Origin: a virus
IMG/VR virus record: IMGVR_UViG_3300046616_000463
Span: 1 to 27,067 of that record
Strand: one strand, 5' to 3'
Length of the DNA stretch: 27,067 nt
A program made the position numbers and the translations under genes. Positions 19,558 to 27,067 of this stretch are shown here, one piece after another (position 1 is the first letter of the stretch; each line of letters begins with the position of its first letter). A model generated the notes under the pieces. It made no database searches, was not told where the DNA came from, and saw nothing but the letters and a program-made list of their open reading frames with translations.

Positions 19558-22500
19558 GCACCATCGAAGAACGCGTTGTCTCGATGAAGTTCGACGGCAA
19601 TCAGTTCCTATCGCTCGTCGACAAGAGCCTCAATAAGCTCGATCAACTCAACAACAAGCTCAAGATGACGGAGGGAACCAAGGGTTTCGATCAGGTCGGT
19701 GCTGCTGCAGCGCGACAGTCGGGAGCACTGGCGAAGATCGCGTCGGGTGTTGAGGCGATCTCGGGCAAATTCAAGGCGCTAGGCATTGTCGGTGTTGCGG
19801 CCCTCTCGAGCATCGCCAGTCAGGCGGTGTTTGCTGGCGAGAATATGATCAAGAATCTCGCCTTCGGACCCTTGACTGACGGATTTCACGAGTATGAGAC
19901 GAATCTCAATGCGATTCAGACTATTCTCTCGAATACCGCTGCTGCAGGTACCAACCTGCAAGACGTCAATAAGGCTCTCAACGATCTCAACCACTACTCC
20001 GATCAGACCATTTACAACTTCTCCCAGATGGCGAAGAATATCGGCACCTTCACGGCTGCCGGTGTGGGTCTGGATAAATCGGTAGCGTCGATCAAGGGCC
20101 TGGCGAACCTTGCTGCCTTGTCGGGTTCCAACTCGGAACAAGCTTCGCAGGCTATGTATCAGCTGTCCCAGGCCATTTCTTCGGGAAAGGTCTCACTGGA
20201 GGACTGGAACTCCGTCGTCAACGCAGGCATGGGTGGCACCGTCTTCCAGCGGGCACTGGCCATCAATGCTGAGAAGATGGGGACGCTCAGCAAGGGTGCC
20301 GTCAAGCTCAAGGGTGACATGAAGAATGTCACCATCGAGGGTAAGTCCTTCCGTGACTCCATCACGGCCAAGCCCGGTCAGCAATCGTGGTTGACGTCGG
20401 ACGTTCTGACGCAGACGCTGGCGCAGTTCACCGGTGATTTGACTGATGCACAGCTCAAGGCTGAGGGCTTTAACGATGCCGAGATCAAGGCGATTCAGTC
20501 TCAGGCCAAAATGGCCAAGAATGCGGCAACTCAGGTCAAGACTCTGTCGCAATTGCTCAACACGGTCAAGGAATCTATCGGATCGGGTTGGGCTCAGACC
20601 TGGCAAACCGTGTTCGGCGATTTCGGCGAGGCACGAACGCTGTTCACCAATGTCAACAACGTTCTGAGTGGGTTTGTTTCGGCTTCAGCCAAAGCTCGCA
20701 ACAAGGTTCTGGCTGACTGGAAAGCTCTGGGCGGTCGCACCGCCATCATCAATGCGATTGGGAATGCATTCAACGCGTTGATCGGCTTCTTGAAGCCGAT
20801 TCGAGAGGCTTTCCGCGAGGTATTCCCCGCAACGACGGGACGACAGCTCGCAGATATTTCCAAGTCGATCGAGAGATTCACTCAGAATCTCAAAATCAGC
20901 GGAACCACGGCGAATAATCTCAAGCGGACGTTCGCCGGCTTCTTCGCAGTGCTCGACATCGGCTGGCAGATCATCAAACAGGTCGTCAAGACCATATTTG
21001 ACCTGTTGGGCGTGGCTACCCAGGGAACCAGTGGATTCCTCAACTTCACGGGCAGCATCGGCGATTTCTTGGTCGGTCTGGACAAGGCCATCAAGAACGG
21101 CAAAGGTCTCAAGCAGATCTTCAGCGGTATCGAGAAGGTTCTGTCGGCTCCGATCAAGTTGATCAAGCTCCTGGCTGGATATTTGGGCTCTCTCTTCGAG
21201 GGTTTCAACGGCAGTCAGGCAGCTCAGGACGTCGCTAAGTTCACCTCTGCTCTGAACCCTCTGGGTAAGCTGGGTAGCGTCCTTGGAGTGATCTGGGGGC
21301 ACGCTACGGTCGTCTTCGGTAACGTGTGGAAGGCGATTCAGAAGGTTGGTGAGATCGCACAGAAGATATTTGGTCCTCTGGCGAATCAAATCACCAACGC
21401 TCTGACAGGCTTGGACTACAAAGACTTCTTGAACACCATCAATACGGGGTTGTTCGGGGGTCTTGTGCTTCTTGTGAAGAAGTTCATCGATCACTTCAAG
21501 AATGGTGGCGGTGGAGGAATCCTCGACGCCTTCAAGGAGAGCATCGACGGTCTTACGGGAACTCTGGAGGGGATGCAGAGCGCTCTCAAGGCGACTGCTT
21601 TGCTGGAGATCGCGGCCGCTATCGGTATTCTCGCGGTTTCTCTGAATATCCTGTCCAAGATCGACGCTGCTGGACTGGCTCGAGGATCTGCCGCTATCGG
21701 TGTGATGTTCGGTCAGCTCATCGGAGCGCTCATTCTGTTCCAGAAGTTTGGTGGATTCACAGGCTTCGCTAAGATGCCGTTCATCGCTGCATCCATGATT
21801 CTCATGGCCACGGCAGTGAATATTCTCGCATCCGCAGCCACGAAACTGGCTTCTCTGGATTGGAATGGTCTCGCAAAGGGTCTTACTGGCCTCACGGTGA
21901 TTCTGGCCGCTCTGGTGGCCACCATGCAGCTCATGCCCGACGGCAAGCGCATGATTGCCAGCAGCTTGGGCATGATCGCTATGGCTGCGGCTGTCAAGAT
22001 TCTGGTCAGTGCGGTCACCGACCTTGCAGGACAGAGCTGGGAGGAATTAGGGAAGGGTCTTCTCGGTGTTGCCGGTATTCTGGGTGCGCTGGCTCTCTTC
22101 TCCAAATTCGTCGAGGCTGATAAAGCTGGTGTTCTGTCGGGAGTAGGCCTTCTCCTCCTGGCGGCGGGAATCAAGATTCTCGCTAGCGCTGTGACGCAAA
22201 TGGCTGATTTGTCGTGGGGCGAAATCGCTCGAGGATTGGTCACCATGGCAGGCGCTTTGGTGATCATGATTGCCGGATTGAACGCTATTCCGCCGACTGC
22301 GCCTCTGGCGGCTGCGGGTGTTCTGATCGTCGCCATATCGTTGGGTCAGGTCGCCAATGCTCTTCAGAAGATGGCAAGCATGGGTTGGGGCGAGATTCTC
22401 AAGAGTCTGGTCACCATGTTGGGAGCTCTGGGACTCATCGCTGCGGCATTGACAGTTATCCCACCGACGGCAGCTCTGGGTGCAGCAGGGATCCTTATCG

Positions 22501-24875
22501 TGGCGGTTTCGCTCGGCATGATCGGCGATGCACTCGAGAAGTTCAGCCAATTCAGTTGGCAGGAGATCGCCAAGGCCATGGTGGTTCTTGGCGGGTCTCT
22601 TGCCATCATCGCTATCGCTATGGCGGGGATGACGGAGGCTATCCCTGGTGCCGCGGCTCTCGTGATCGTGGCAGGATCTCTGGCTATCTTGACTCCGGTC
22701 TTGCTGGCTCTGGGATCTATGTCGTGGGAAGAGATTCTCAAGGGTTTGGTGGCTCTTGCCGGAGCTCTGACAGTTATCGGCGTTGCCGCAGCAGTGTTGA
22801 CTCCGGTTATTCCGTCGCTGATCGGTCTGGGTGCAGGAATTGCGCTGTTGGGCGCCGCTATGGCACTCGCCGGCGCAGGCGTGTTCTTGTTCGCCACAGG
22901 TTTGACACTGTTGGCGGCATCGGGAGTAGCGGCAGCATCAGCACTCGTGGGCATGGTCAACATCATCTTGGGAGCCGTTCCTCAGATCGTCAAATTGGTA
23001 GGAGCGTTGCTTGTTGCGCTCGCCGATATGATCATCCAGGCAGCCCCCAAGCTCGGTGAAGCGTTCATGGCAATCCTCAACACCGTTATCAAGGTTGTGG
23101 GATCCATGTCTCCTAAGATCGTTGACTTGATTCTCAAGTTGGCGACAGCGCTTCTGGAGACACTGCTGAAATATGCCCCGCGGATGAGTGATGCGGGCGC
23201 CAAGTTGATCACGGCCATTCTGAACGGCATTGCCAAGCGTATTGGCGGTATCGTCACAGCGGCTACCAACGTCGCCGTGGCCTTCATCAACGGGATCAGC
23301 AAGAATCTCCCAAGGATCATCAATGCTGGTCTGAATCTGATCATCAGCTTCACCAATGGTTTGGCGAATGGTATTCGCAGCCACACCGCAGCCATGCAGG
23401 CTGCGGGTCGCAATCTCGCCATGGCGATCATCGACGGTATGACCGGAGGCTTGGCTTCCGGTGTGGGTCGAATTGTCAGCATGGCTAAAACGGTGGCCAG
23501 CTCGGCTCTCAGCGCTGCTAAGGCTGTCCTTGGCATCCATTCCCCCTCGAAGGAATTCGAGAAGATTGGTAACTACGTCAATGACGGTTTCCGGAAGGGC
23601 CTTGACGGCAATAAGGGACAAATCGATGCGGCATTCAACACGCTGAAGAACCAGATCAAGTCTGCCATGACGGATTCGGCTAAGGACGTGGTGTCTCTCA
23701 CGACCAAGCTGAAGAAGTTGCAGGATGCTCGTCATAAGGATCGCGACGAGATCAACGAGACCAAGAAGGCTCTCGCTCAAGCCAAGAAGGAACACAAGGC
23801 TGAGGTCGCGGCCTACAATGAAGTCACCAAGGCTCTGGCTAACAACCACACCAAGTTGGGTGCGCTGGCCAACCAATACGACGTCTTGACCACCAAGATC
23901 AAATCGGCACAGGATGCTCTGGCTGACGCGACGAAGACGCGAGACGACTTCAACAAGTCGATCAATGATCAGTTCTCGGCAGCTACGGCACCGACCGCGG
24001 ATGACACCGTTACTGATTACATCGCCACTCTGCAGAAGCAGGTGGAGGACACCAAGTCCTTCGCCAACGTCATTCAACAATTGCGTAAGGCTGGTCTCAA
24101 CGACGACGCCTACAAACAGCTTCTGCAAGCCGGTATTGCCGACCTGCCCTTCGCCAAGAACCTCCTCGCGGGGGGTAAGGATGCGATCAATCAAGTCAAC
24201 GCTTTGCAGAAGCAGTTGGATACGACCGCAAGTTCTCTGGGTCAGGTGGCGTCGACACAGCTCTACCAGGCTGCCGTTGACAGCGCTGCAGGTCTCGTGA
24301 AGGGTCTGCAGAAGCAGCAGGCTGCGATCGAGAAGCAGATGGACATCATCGCCGATGCGATGGTGAAATCCATCAAGAAGAAGCTGGGGATCAAGTCCCC
24401 GTCGAAGGTCTTCGGCGAGATCGGTAAGTTCTCTGCGCAAGGTTTGTCGAAGGGTCTGGAGAACAACGTCGACATCGTGGCGGGCTCTGCGGAGACCATT
24501 GCGAATAAGGCGGTCGAGGCGATGCGCGTTTCCTTGTCCAACGTGGACAAGATGGTCGCCGGGAATATCGATCTCCAGCCCACGATCCAGCCGGTCTTGG
24601 ATTTGACGGATATTCAGAAGAACGCTGGAAAGCTCAGCGATTTGATTTCGTCGAACGCCAAGATGAGTGTGGTGGGCGCATATTCTGCTGCGGTGGATGT
24701 CGCCAACGCTGTTCGTGATCGTCAGAGTGTTGATGGTTCTGACGGCACTACAGGCACTGCCTCCACACTCAACTACACTCAGAACAACTACTCACCCAAG
24801 GCGATTGGTGCTGTGGAATTGTATCGCAACACCAAGAACCAGCTATCCACCGTGAAGGGAGCCCTGTCGACGTAA
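19554..24875 (+). CDS. tape measure protein
   Basis: A 1773-residue protein, the longest in the window, which sets tail length; at about 0.15 nm per residue it predicts a tail near 265 nm. The N-terminal 130 residues are helical/coiled coil. Residues about 125-215 (AIQTILSNTAAAGTN, YSDQTIYNFSQMAKNIGTFTAAGV, AMYQLSQAISSGKVSLEDW) are the classic tape-measure N-terminal region. Residues 720-1170 are very hydrophobic with six units spaced 56-59 residues, marked by Trp770, 829, 888, 945, 1002 and 1058. A coiled coil spans about 1374-1480. Two SPSK motifs (LGIHSPSKEFEKIG at 1326, LGIKSPSKVFGEIG at 1611) flank it. No peptidase or lysozyme domain is evident. The hydrophobic part may form the DNA channel through the membrane. 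Confidence 0.93.
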   Translation: MSTIEERVVSMKFDGNQFLSLVDKSLNKLDQLNNKLKMTEGTKGFDQVGAAAARQSGALAKIASGVEAISGKFKALGIVGVAALSSIASQAVFAGENMIKNLAFGPLTDGFHEYETNLNAIQTILSNTAAAGTNLQDVNKALNDLNHYSDQTIYNFSQMAKNIGTFTAAGVGLDKSVASIKGLANLAALSGSNSEQASQAMYQLSQAISSGKVSLEDWNSVVNAGMGGTVFQRALAINAEKMGTLSKGAVKLKGDMKNVTIEGKSFRDSITAKPGQQSWLTSDVLTQTLAQFTGDLTDAQLKAEGFNDAEIKAIQSQAKMAKNAATQVKTLSQLLNTVKESIGSGWAQTWQTVFGDFGEARTLFTNVNNVLSGFVSASAKARNKVLADWKALGGRTAIINAIGNAFNALIGFLKPIREAFREVFPATTGRQLADISKSIERFTQNLKISGTTANNLKRTFAGFFAVLDIGWQIIKQVVKTIFDLLGVATQGTSGFLNFTGSIGDFLVGLDKAIKNGKGLKQIFSGIEKVLSAPIKLIKLLAGYLGSLFEGFNGSQAAQDVAKFTSALNPLGKLGSVLGVIWGHATVVFGNVWKAIQKVGEIAQKIFGPLANQITNALTGLDYKDFLNTINTGLFGGLVLLVKKFIDHFKNGGGGGILDAFKESIDGLTGTLEGMQSALKATALLEIAAAIGILAVSLNILSKIDAAGLARGSAAIGVMFGQLIGALILFQKFGGFTGFAKMPFIAASMILMATAVNILASAATKLASLDWNGLAKGLTGLTVILAALVATMQLMPDGKRMIASSLGMIAMAAAVKILVSAVTDLAGQSWEELGKGLLGVAGILGALALFSKFVEADKAGVLSGVGLLLLAAGIKILASAVTQMADLSWGEIARGLVTMAGALVIMIAGLNAIPPTAPLAAAGVLIVAISLGQVANALQKMASMGWGEILKSLVTMLGALGLIAAALTVIPPTAALGAAGILIVAVSLGMIGDALEKFSQFSWQEIAKAMVVLGGSLAIIAIAMAGMTEAIPGAAALVIVAGSLAILTPVLLALGSMSWEEILKGLVALAGALTVIGVAAAVLTPVIPSLIGLGAGIALLGAAMALAGAGVFLFATGLTLLAASGVAAASALVGMVNIILGAVPQIVKLVGALLVALADMIIQAAPKLGEAFMAILNTVIKVVGSMSPKIVDLILKLATALLETLLKYAPRMSDAGAKLITAILNGIAKRIGGIVTAATNVAVAFINGISKNLPRIINAGLNLIISFTNGLANGIRSHTAAMQAAGRNLAMAIIDGMTGGLASGVGRIVSMAKTVASSALSAAKAVLGIHSPSKEFEKIGNYVNDGFRKGLDGNKGQIDAAFNTLKNQIKSAMTDSAKDVVSLTTKLKKLQDARHKDRDEINETKKALAQAKKEHKAEVAAYNEVTKALANNHTKLGALANQYDVLTTKIKSAQDALADATKTRDDFNKSINDQFSAATAPTADDTVTDYIATLQKQVEDTKSFANVIQQLRKAGLNDDAYKQLLQAGIADLPFAKNLLAGGKDAINQVNALQKQLDTTASSLGQVASTQLYQAAVDSAAGLVKGLQKQQAAIEKQMDIIADAMVKSIKKKLGIKSPSKVFGEIGKFSAQGLSKGLENNVDIVAGSAETIANKAVEAMRVSLSNVDKMVAGNIDLQPTIQPVLDLTDIQKNAGKLSDLISSNAKMSVVGAYSAAVDVANAVRDRQSVDGSDGTTGTASTLNYTQNNYSPKAIGAVELYRNTKNQLSTVKGALST
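21861..22727 (+). repeat. six ~57-residue hydrophobic repeats in the tape measure
   Basis: Each unit carries a variant of W-[EG]-E-[IL]-[LA]-K-[GS]-L followed by a hydrophobic helix and a small/Pro-rich turn. The Trp codons lie at 21861, 22038, 22215, 22386, 22557 and 22725. Confidence 0.8.
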
Positions 24876-25711
24876 TGTCTATTGACAAAGTCGAAGTCAC
24901 GAACTCGCAGGGCAACCTGCTCACTCTGATGTTGGAAGATATTTCCAACGGATATGTCGTGGAAGAGATCGACGGCCTTGACCCGGTCAAGGCCACCATC
25001 GTCACTTCCTCCTTCGCGACGATGGATGGACAGCAATATCAAGCGAGCAGCCGCGACGTCCGAAACATCACGATGAAGCTGGGGTATGCACCCAATTACA
25101 GCATCGACGAGACGATTCGGACGTTGCGGACTCGCTTGTACGGGTGGTTCACCAGTGGTGAGTCCGTCGCTCTCGCGTTCTACATGAGCGACGGACTCGC
25201 CGTCAACATCTCGGGAATCGTGGAGACCGCTGAACAGGCGGTCTTTGCACAGGAACCAGTGATGGATATTTCCATCCTGTGTCCTCAGCCCGACTTCATC
25301 AGCGATAGCATCATCCAAATCCACAGCACGTTCACCACCACGGATACGGTGGCTCATCCCATCAATTACGATGGGACTGTTCCTGCTGGGTTGACGTCGC
25401 TGTCGTTCACCGTCGCTACGACGCTCAGCGAGTTCACGATCTACCACACCGAACCGTCGGGTGTTCTGAATACGATGCTCATCTCGGCCCCTTTGGTTCT
25501 TGGTGACGTGGTGAATATCTGCACTATCAAGGGGCAGAAGAGCATCACTCTGACGCGAGCCAGCGTGACCACGTCGCTCTTGTGGGCGGTCTCACCGCAA
25601 TCCACGTGGATTCAACTCAAGCCGGGAACCAACCAGTTCTACTTGCATGCCTCCTCGGGAAGTCCCAGTGCCGTGTTGCTGGACTATTACAACAGGTACG
25701 GAGGCTTGTAA
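24875..25711 (+). CDS. distal tail protein (Dit)
   Basis: A 278-residue protein sharing one base with the tape measure stop (TAATG). The sequence EVTNSQGNLLTLMLEDISNGYVVEEIDGLDPVKATIV, DGQQYQASSRDVRNITMKLGYAPN and TIRTLRTRLYGWFTSGESVAL, then an ISILCPQPDF segment, matches the siphovirus-type tail component (Dit) family. Dit forms the hexameric hub at the tail tip, joining tube to baseplate or fibres. The C-terminal part (170-278) is a second beta domain. Position right after the tape measure is standard. Confidence 0.85.
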   Translation: MSIDKVEVTNSQGNLLTLMLEDISNGYVVEEIDGLDPVKATIVTSSFATMDGQQYQASSRDVRNITMKLGYAPNYSIDETIRTLRTRLYGWFTSGESVALAFYMSDGLAVNISGIVETAEQAVFAQEPVMDISILCPQPDFISDSIIQIHSTFTTTDTVAHPINYDGTVPAGLTSLSFTVATTLSEFTIYHTEPSGVLNTMLISAPLVLGDVVNICTIKGQKSITLTRASVTTSLLWAVSPQSTWIQLKPGTNQFYLHASSGSPSAVLLDYYNRYGGL

Positions 25712-26907
25712 TGGAGGTGTACACGCTTGACGCGTTGCTCCGACGTCAGGAGCTCTTCGACGATTTCGAGTCTCTGATCTGGACGGAGCGGTACAAGCAA
25801 TATGGAGATTTCGAGATTCATATTGCTTCGACGTATCGGTCACGCAGCCTTCTGAAGGCCGACACGTGGTTGGCGATGAACAAATCCAACCGCGTGATGA
25901 AGATCGAATCCGTCGAGGATGGAACGGATGACGACAACAAAAAGATGTTGATCGTCAAGGGTCGCTCGATCGAGATCCTGATGTACGACCGAGTGGCTAA
26001 GAATTCTTTGGCGGATTTGACAACGTCTCCTACGTGGGACATCACCGGTCTGACGCCGACAGCCACTGCACGCAAGATCTTCCACGATATTTGTGTGACG
26101 GGAATTCTCAGTACCGACGATCAAATTCCCTTCATCCACGAGGGAACTCTCTCTGCCGAGCCCAGCAATATTCCTGAGCCGGTGGACTTGGTGAGTGTGG
26201 CTATTGAACCGACCACGGTCTACGACGCTATCGTACAACTCGCGGATGTGTGGAATTTCGGTTTCCGCATCCTGCGCAATGGCGACACGTCGCAAATCTG
26301 GTTCGATATCTTCATGGGCGCCGACCGCACCACGGGTCAGACGGTATATCCGGCGGTGGTGTTCTCGCCTCAGCTGGATAACCTGCAGAACACCAAAGAG
26401 CTCGTCACCACGGAGAACGCCAAGAATGTGGCGTACGTATTTTCTCCGGGCGGATTTGAAATGGTGTTCGCCGATGGAGTCGATACGGACGTCGATGGGT
26501 TCGACCGTCGGGTTATCATGGTGAATGCCAGTGACGTCACCACGGATGCCTACCCCGACCCGGGAGATCTCACCGCAGCCCTTATTCAAAAGGGCAACGA
26601 GGCGCTGTCACAGAATCAGACGTACCAGGCTTTCGACGGTGAGATCAGCCAGGCAAGTCAGTACAAGCCTGGCCGGAACTACAACCTGGGCGACCTGGTG
26701 GAGATGCGTAATGTGGATGGCGTGGCCAACGAAATGCGGGTCACCGAGATCATCTACGCATCCGACAGTGAGGGTGAGCGGTCATATCCCACGCTCAGCA
26801 TCAACAAGTTCATCAACACGGGTTCCTGGCTTTCCTGGCTTAATAACAAGAAGTGGGTTGACCTGGAGAGCGAAGCAGTAACCCCGTACTGGGCTGACCA
26901 ACCCTAA
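25711..26907 (+). CDS. ReqiPepy6 Gp37-like tail protein
   Basis: A 398-residue protein. ATG 25711 overlaps the Dit stop (TAATG) and has GGAGG at 25700-25704. Features include EVYTLDALLRRQELFDDFESLIWTERY near the start, GDFEIHIASTY, LIVKGRSIEILMYDRV, PTTVYDAIVQLADVWNFGFRI, NLQNTKELVTTENAKNVAYVF and a C-terminal YNLGDLVEMRNVDGVANEMRVTEIIY segment. This is the 'Siphovirus ReqiPepy6 Gp37-like' family, a Tal-like hub protein at the tail tip. It probably binds Dit and closes the tube. No peptidoglycan-hydrolase domain is attached. Confidence 0.85.
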   Translation: MEVYTLDALLRRQELFDDFESLIWTERYKQYGDFEIHIASTYRSRSLLKADTWLAMNKSNRVMKIESVEDGTDDDNKKMLIVKGRSIEILMYDRVAKNSLADLTTSPTWDITGLTPTATARKIFHDICVTGILSTDDQIPFIHEGTLSAEPSNIPEPVDLVSVAIEPTTVYDAIVQLADVWNFGFRILRNGDTSQIWFDIFMGADRTTGQTVYPAVVFSPQLDNLQNTKELVTTENAKNVAYVFSPGGFEMVFADGVDTDVDGFDRRVIMVNASDVTTDAYPDPGDLTAALIQKGNEALSQNQTYQAFDGEISQASQYKPGRNYNLGDLVEMRNVDGVANEMRVTEIIYASDSEGERSYPTLSINKFINTGSWLSWLNNKKWVDLESEAVTPYWADQP

Positions 26908-26922
26908 TGAAGGAGGTTTGTC

Positions 26923-27067
26923 ATGGCTATCGGTGATGCAGCGGCGGCTGCGGGTTATAACCTTGTTCCCGAGACCGGAAGCGACGATGCCCGAGTTCGT
27001 TGGGGAGCTCGCGAGATCAACCGTACGCGAGATTACATCGCTGCAGTGAAGGCGATGATCCCTGTGG
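26923..27067 (+). CDS. small conserved tail-region protein, 3' end outside window
   Basis: The window ends within this ORF after 48 codons. AAGGAGGT at 26910-26917 precedes ATG 26923. The N-terminus MAIGDAAAAAGYNLVPETG, then RWGAREINRTRDYIAAVKA, resembles small conserved proteins of unknown function encoded just after tail-tip genes in actinophages. The codon use and spacing fit the tail operon. Function cannot be stated. Confidence 0.7.
   Translation, partial: MAIGDAAAAAGYNLVPETGSDDARVRWGAREINRTRDYIAAVKAMIPV

Noticed and set aside
22938-24440. Minus-strand 500-codon frame over the tape measure
   Set aside because: Leu/Arg/Asp-rich shadow of the repetitive tape measure codons; no ribosome site or domain.
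25582-25710. Earlier in-frame start of the Gp37-like gene
   Set aside because: It lies inside the Dit gene; ATG 25711 has GGAGG at ideal spacing and begins the recognisable family sequence.
1-27067. CRISPR array, insertion sequence or integrase/attachment site
   Set aside because: I saw no regularly spaced short repeats, no transposase or integrase ORF, and no terminal inverted repeats.

Overview
The window is about 27 kb of a long-tailed (siphovirus) bacteriophage genome, almost certainly one that infects an actinobacterium. All recognised genes lie on the + strand, are packed with 1-20 nt overlaps (ATGA, GTGA, TAATG junctions) or short gaps, and follow head-then-tail order. Pointers to an actinobacterial host are the HK97-type head genes, a tail protein of the 'Siphovirus ReqiPepy6 Gp37-like' family (ReqiPepy6 infects Rhodococcus), frequent GTG/TTG starts, and strong GC-ending codon bias in the most abundant proteins. 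The exact host cannot be read from the sequence; a Streptomyces- or Rhodococcus-type host is an inference.

Layout. (1) 1-344: no protein gene; a tRNA-like gene (153-265) whose anticodon loop appears to carry about 38 extra bases, and a possible degenerate tRNA 3' part just before it. (2) 345-1950: two putative exported lipoproteins (a neprosin-like glutamic peptidase and a 69-aa protein), each preceded by a copy of the same 57-bp element, with a small head-fibre-like protein and a strong hairpin between them. (3) 2012-4455: a probable small terminase/packaging protein, an HNH nuclease, dCMP deaminase flanked by two related small proteins, a DUF6275-like protein, and a protein resembling the Acb2/Tad1-hairpin cyclic-nucleotide sponges. 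(4) 4513-7589: tail fibre with 46-codon repeats, a companion protein, a small acidic protein and an M15-type endolysin with two peptidoglycan-binding repeats. (5) 7613-12804: head-tail adaptor, a 2H-phosphoesterase fused to a GIKGMKWG-motif domain, a small basic protein, large terminase, two more GIKGM-motif proteins and the portal. (6) 12823-14880: a single ORF joining prohead protease, scaffold-like linker and major capsid protein, with an internal ribosome site that could give free capsid protein. (7) 14898-27067: head-tail stopper, tail terminator, major tail protein, tail assembly chaperone, a second major-tail paralogue, a second fibre plus lectin-like pair, a gp10-like protein, a 1773-aa tape measure, distal tail protein, Gp37-like protein and the start of one more gene.

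How it fits together. Terminase and portal package DNA into a shell built from the protease-capsid product; adaptor, stopper and terminator join head to tail; the tail tube is built around the tape measure with the chaperone's help and ends in Dit and the Gp37-like protein, with two fibre/lectin cassettes as candidate receptor-binding parts.

The most interesting possibility is counter-defence. One protein resembles a cyclic-nucleotide sponge (4162-4455). Another (7951-8820) carries the two HxT motifs of 2H phosphoesterases, the superfamily of anti-CBASS protein Acb1, joined to a motif shared with two further head-module proteins, so it may be a virion-borne enzyme. These roles are inferences from motifs, not demonstrated.
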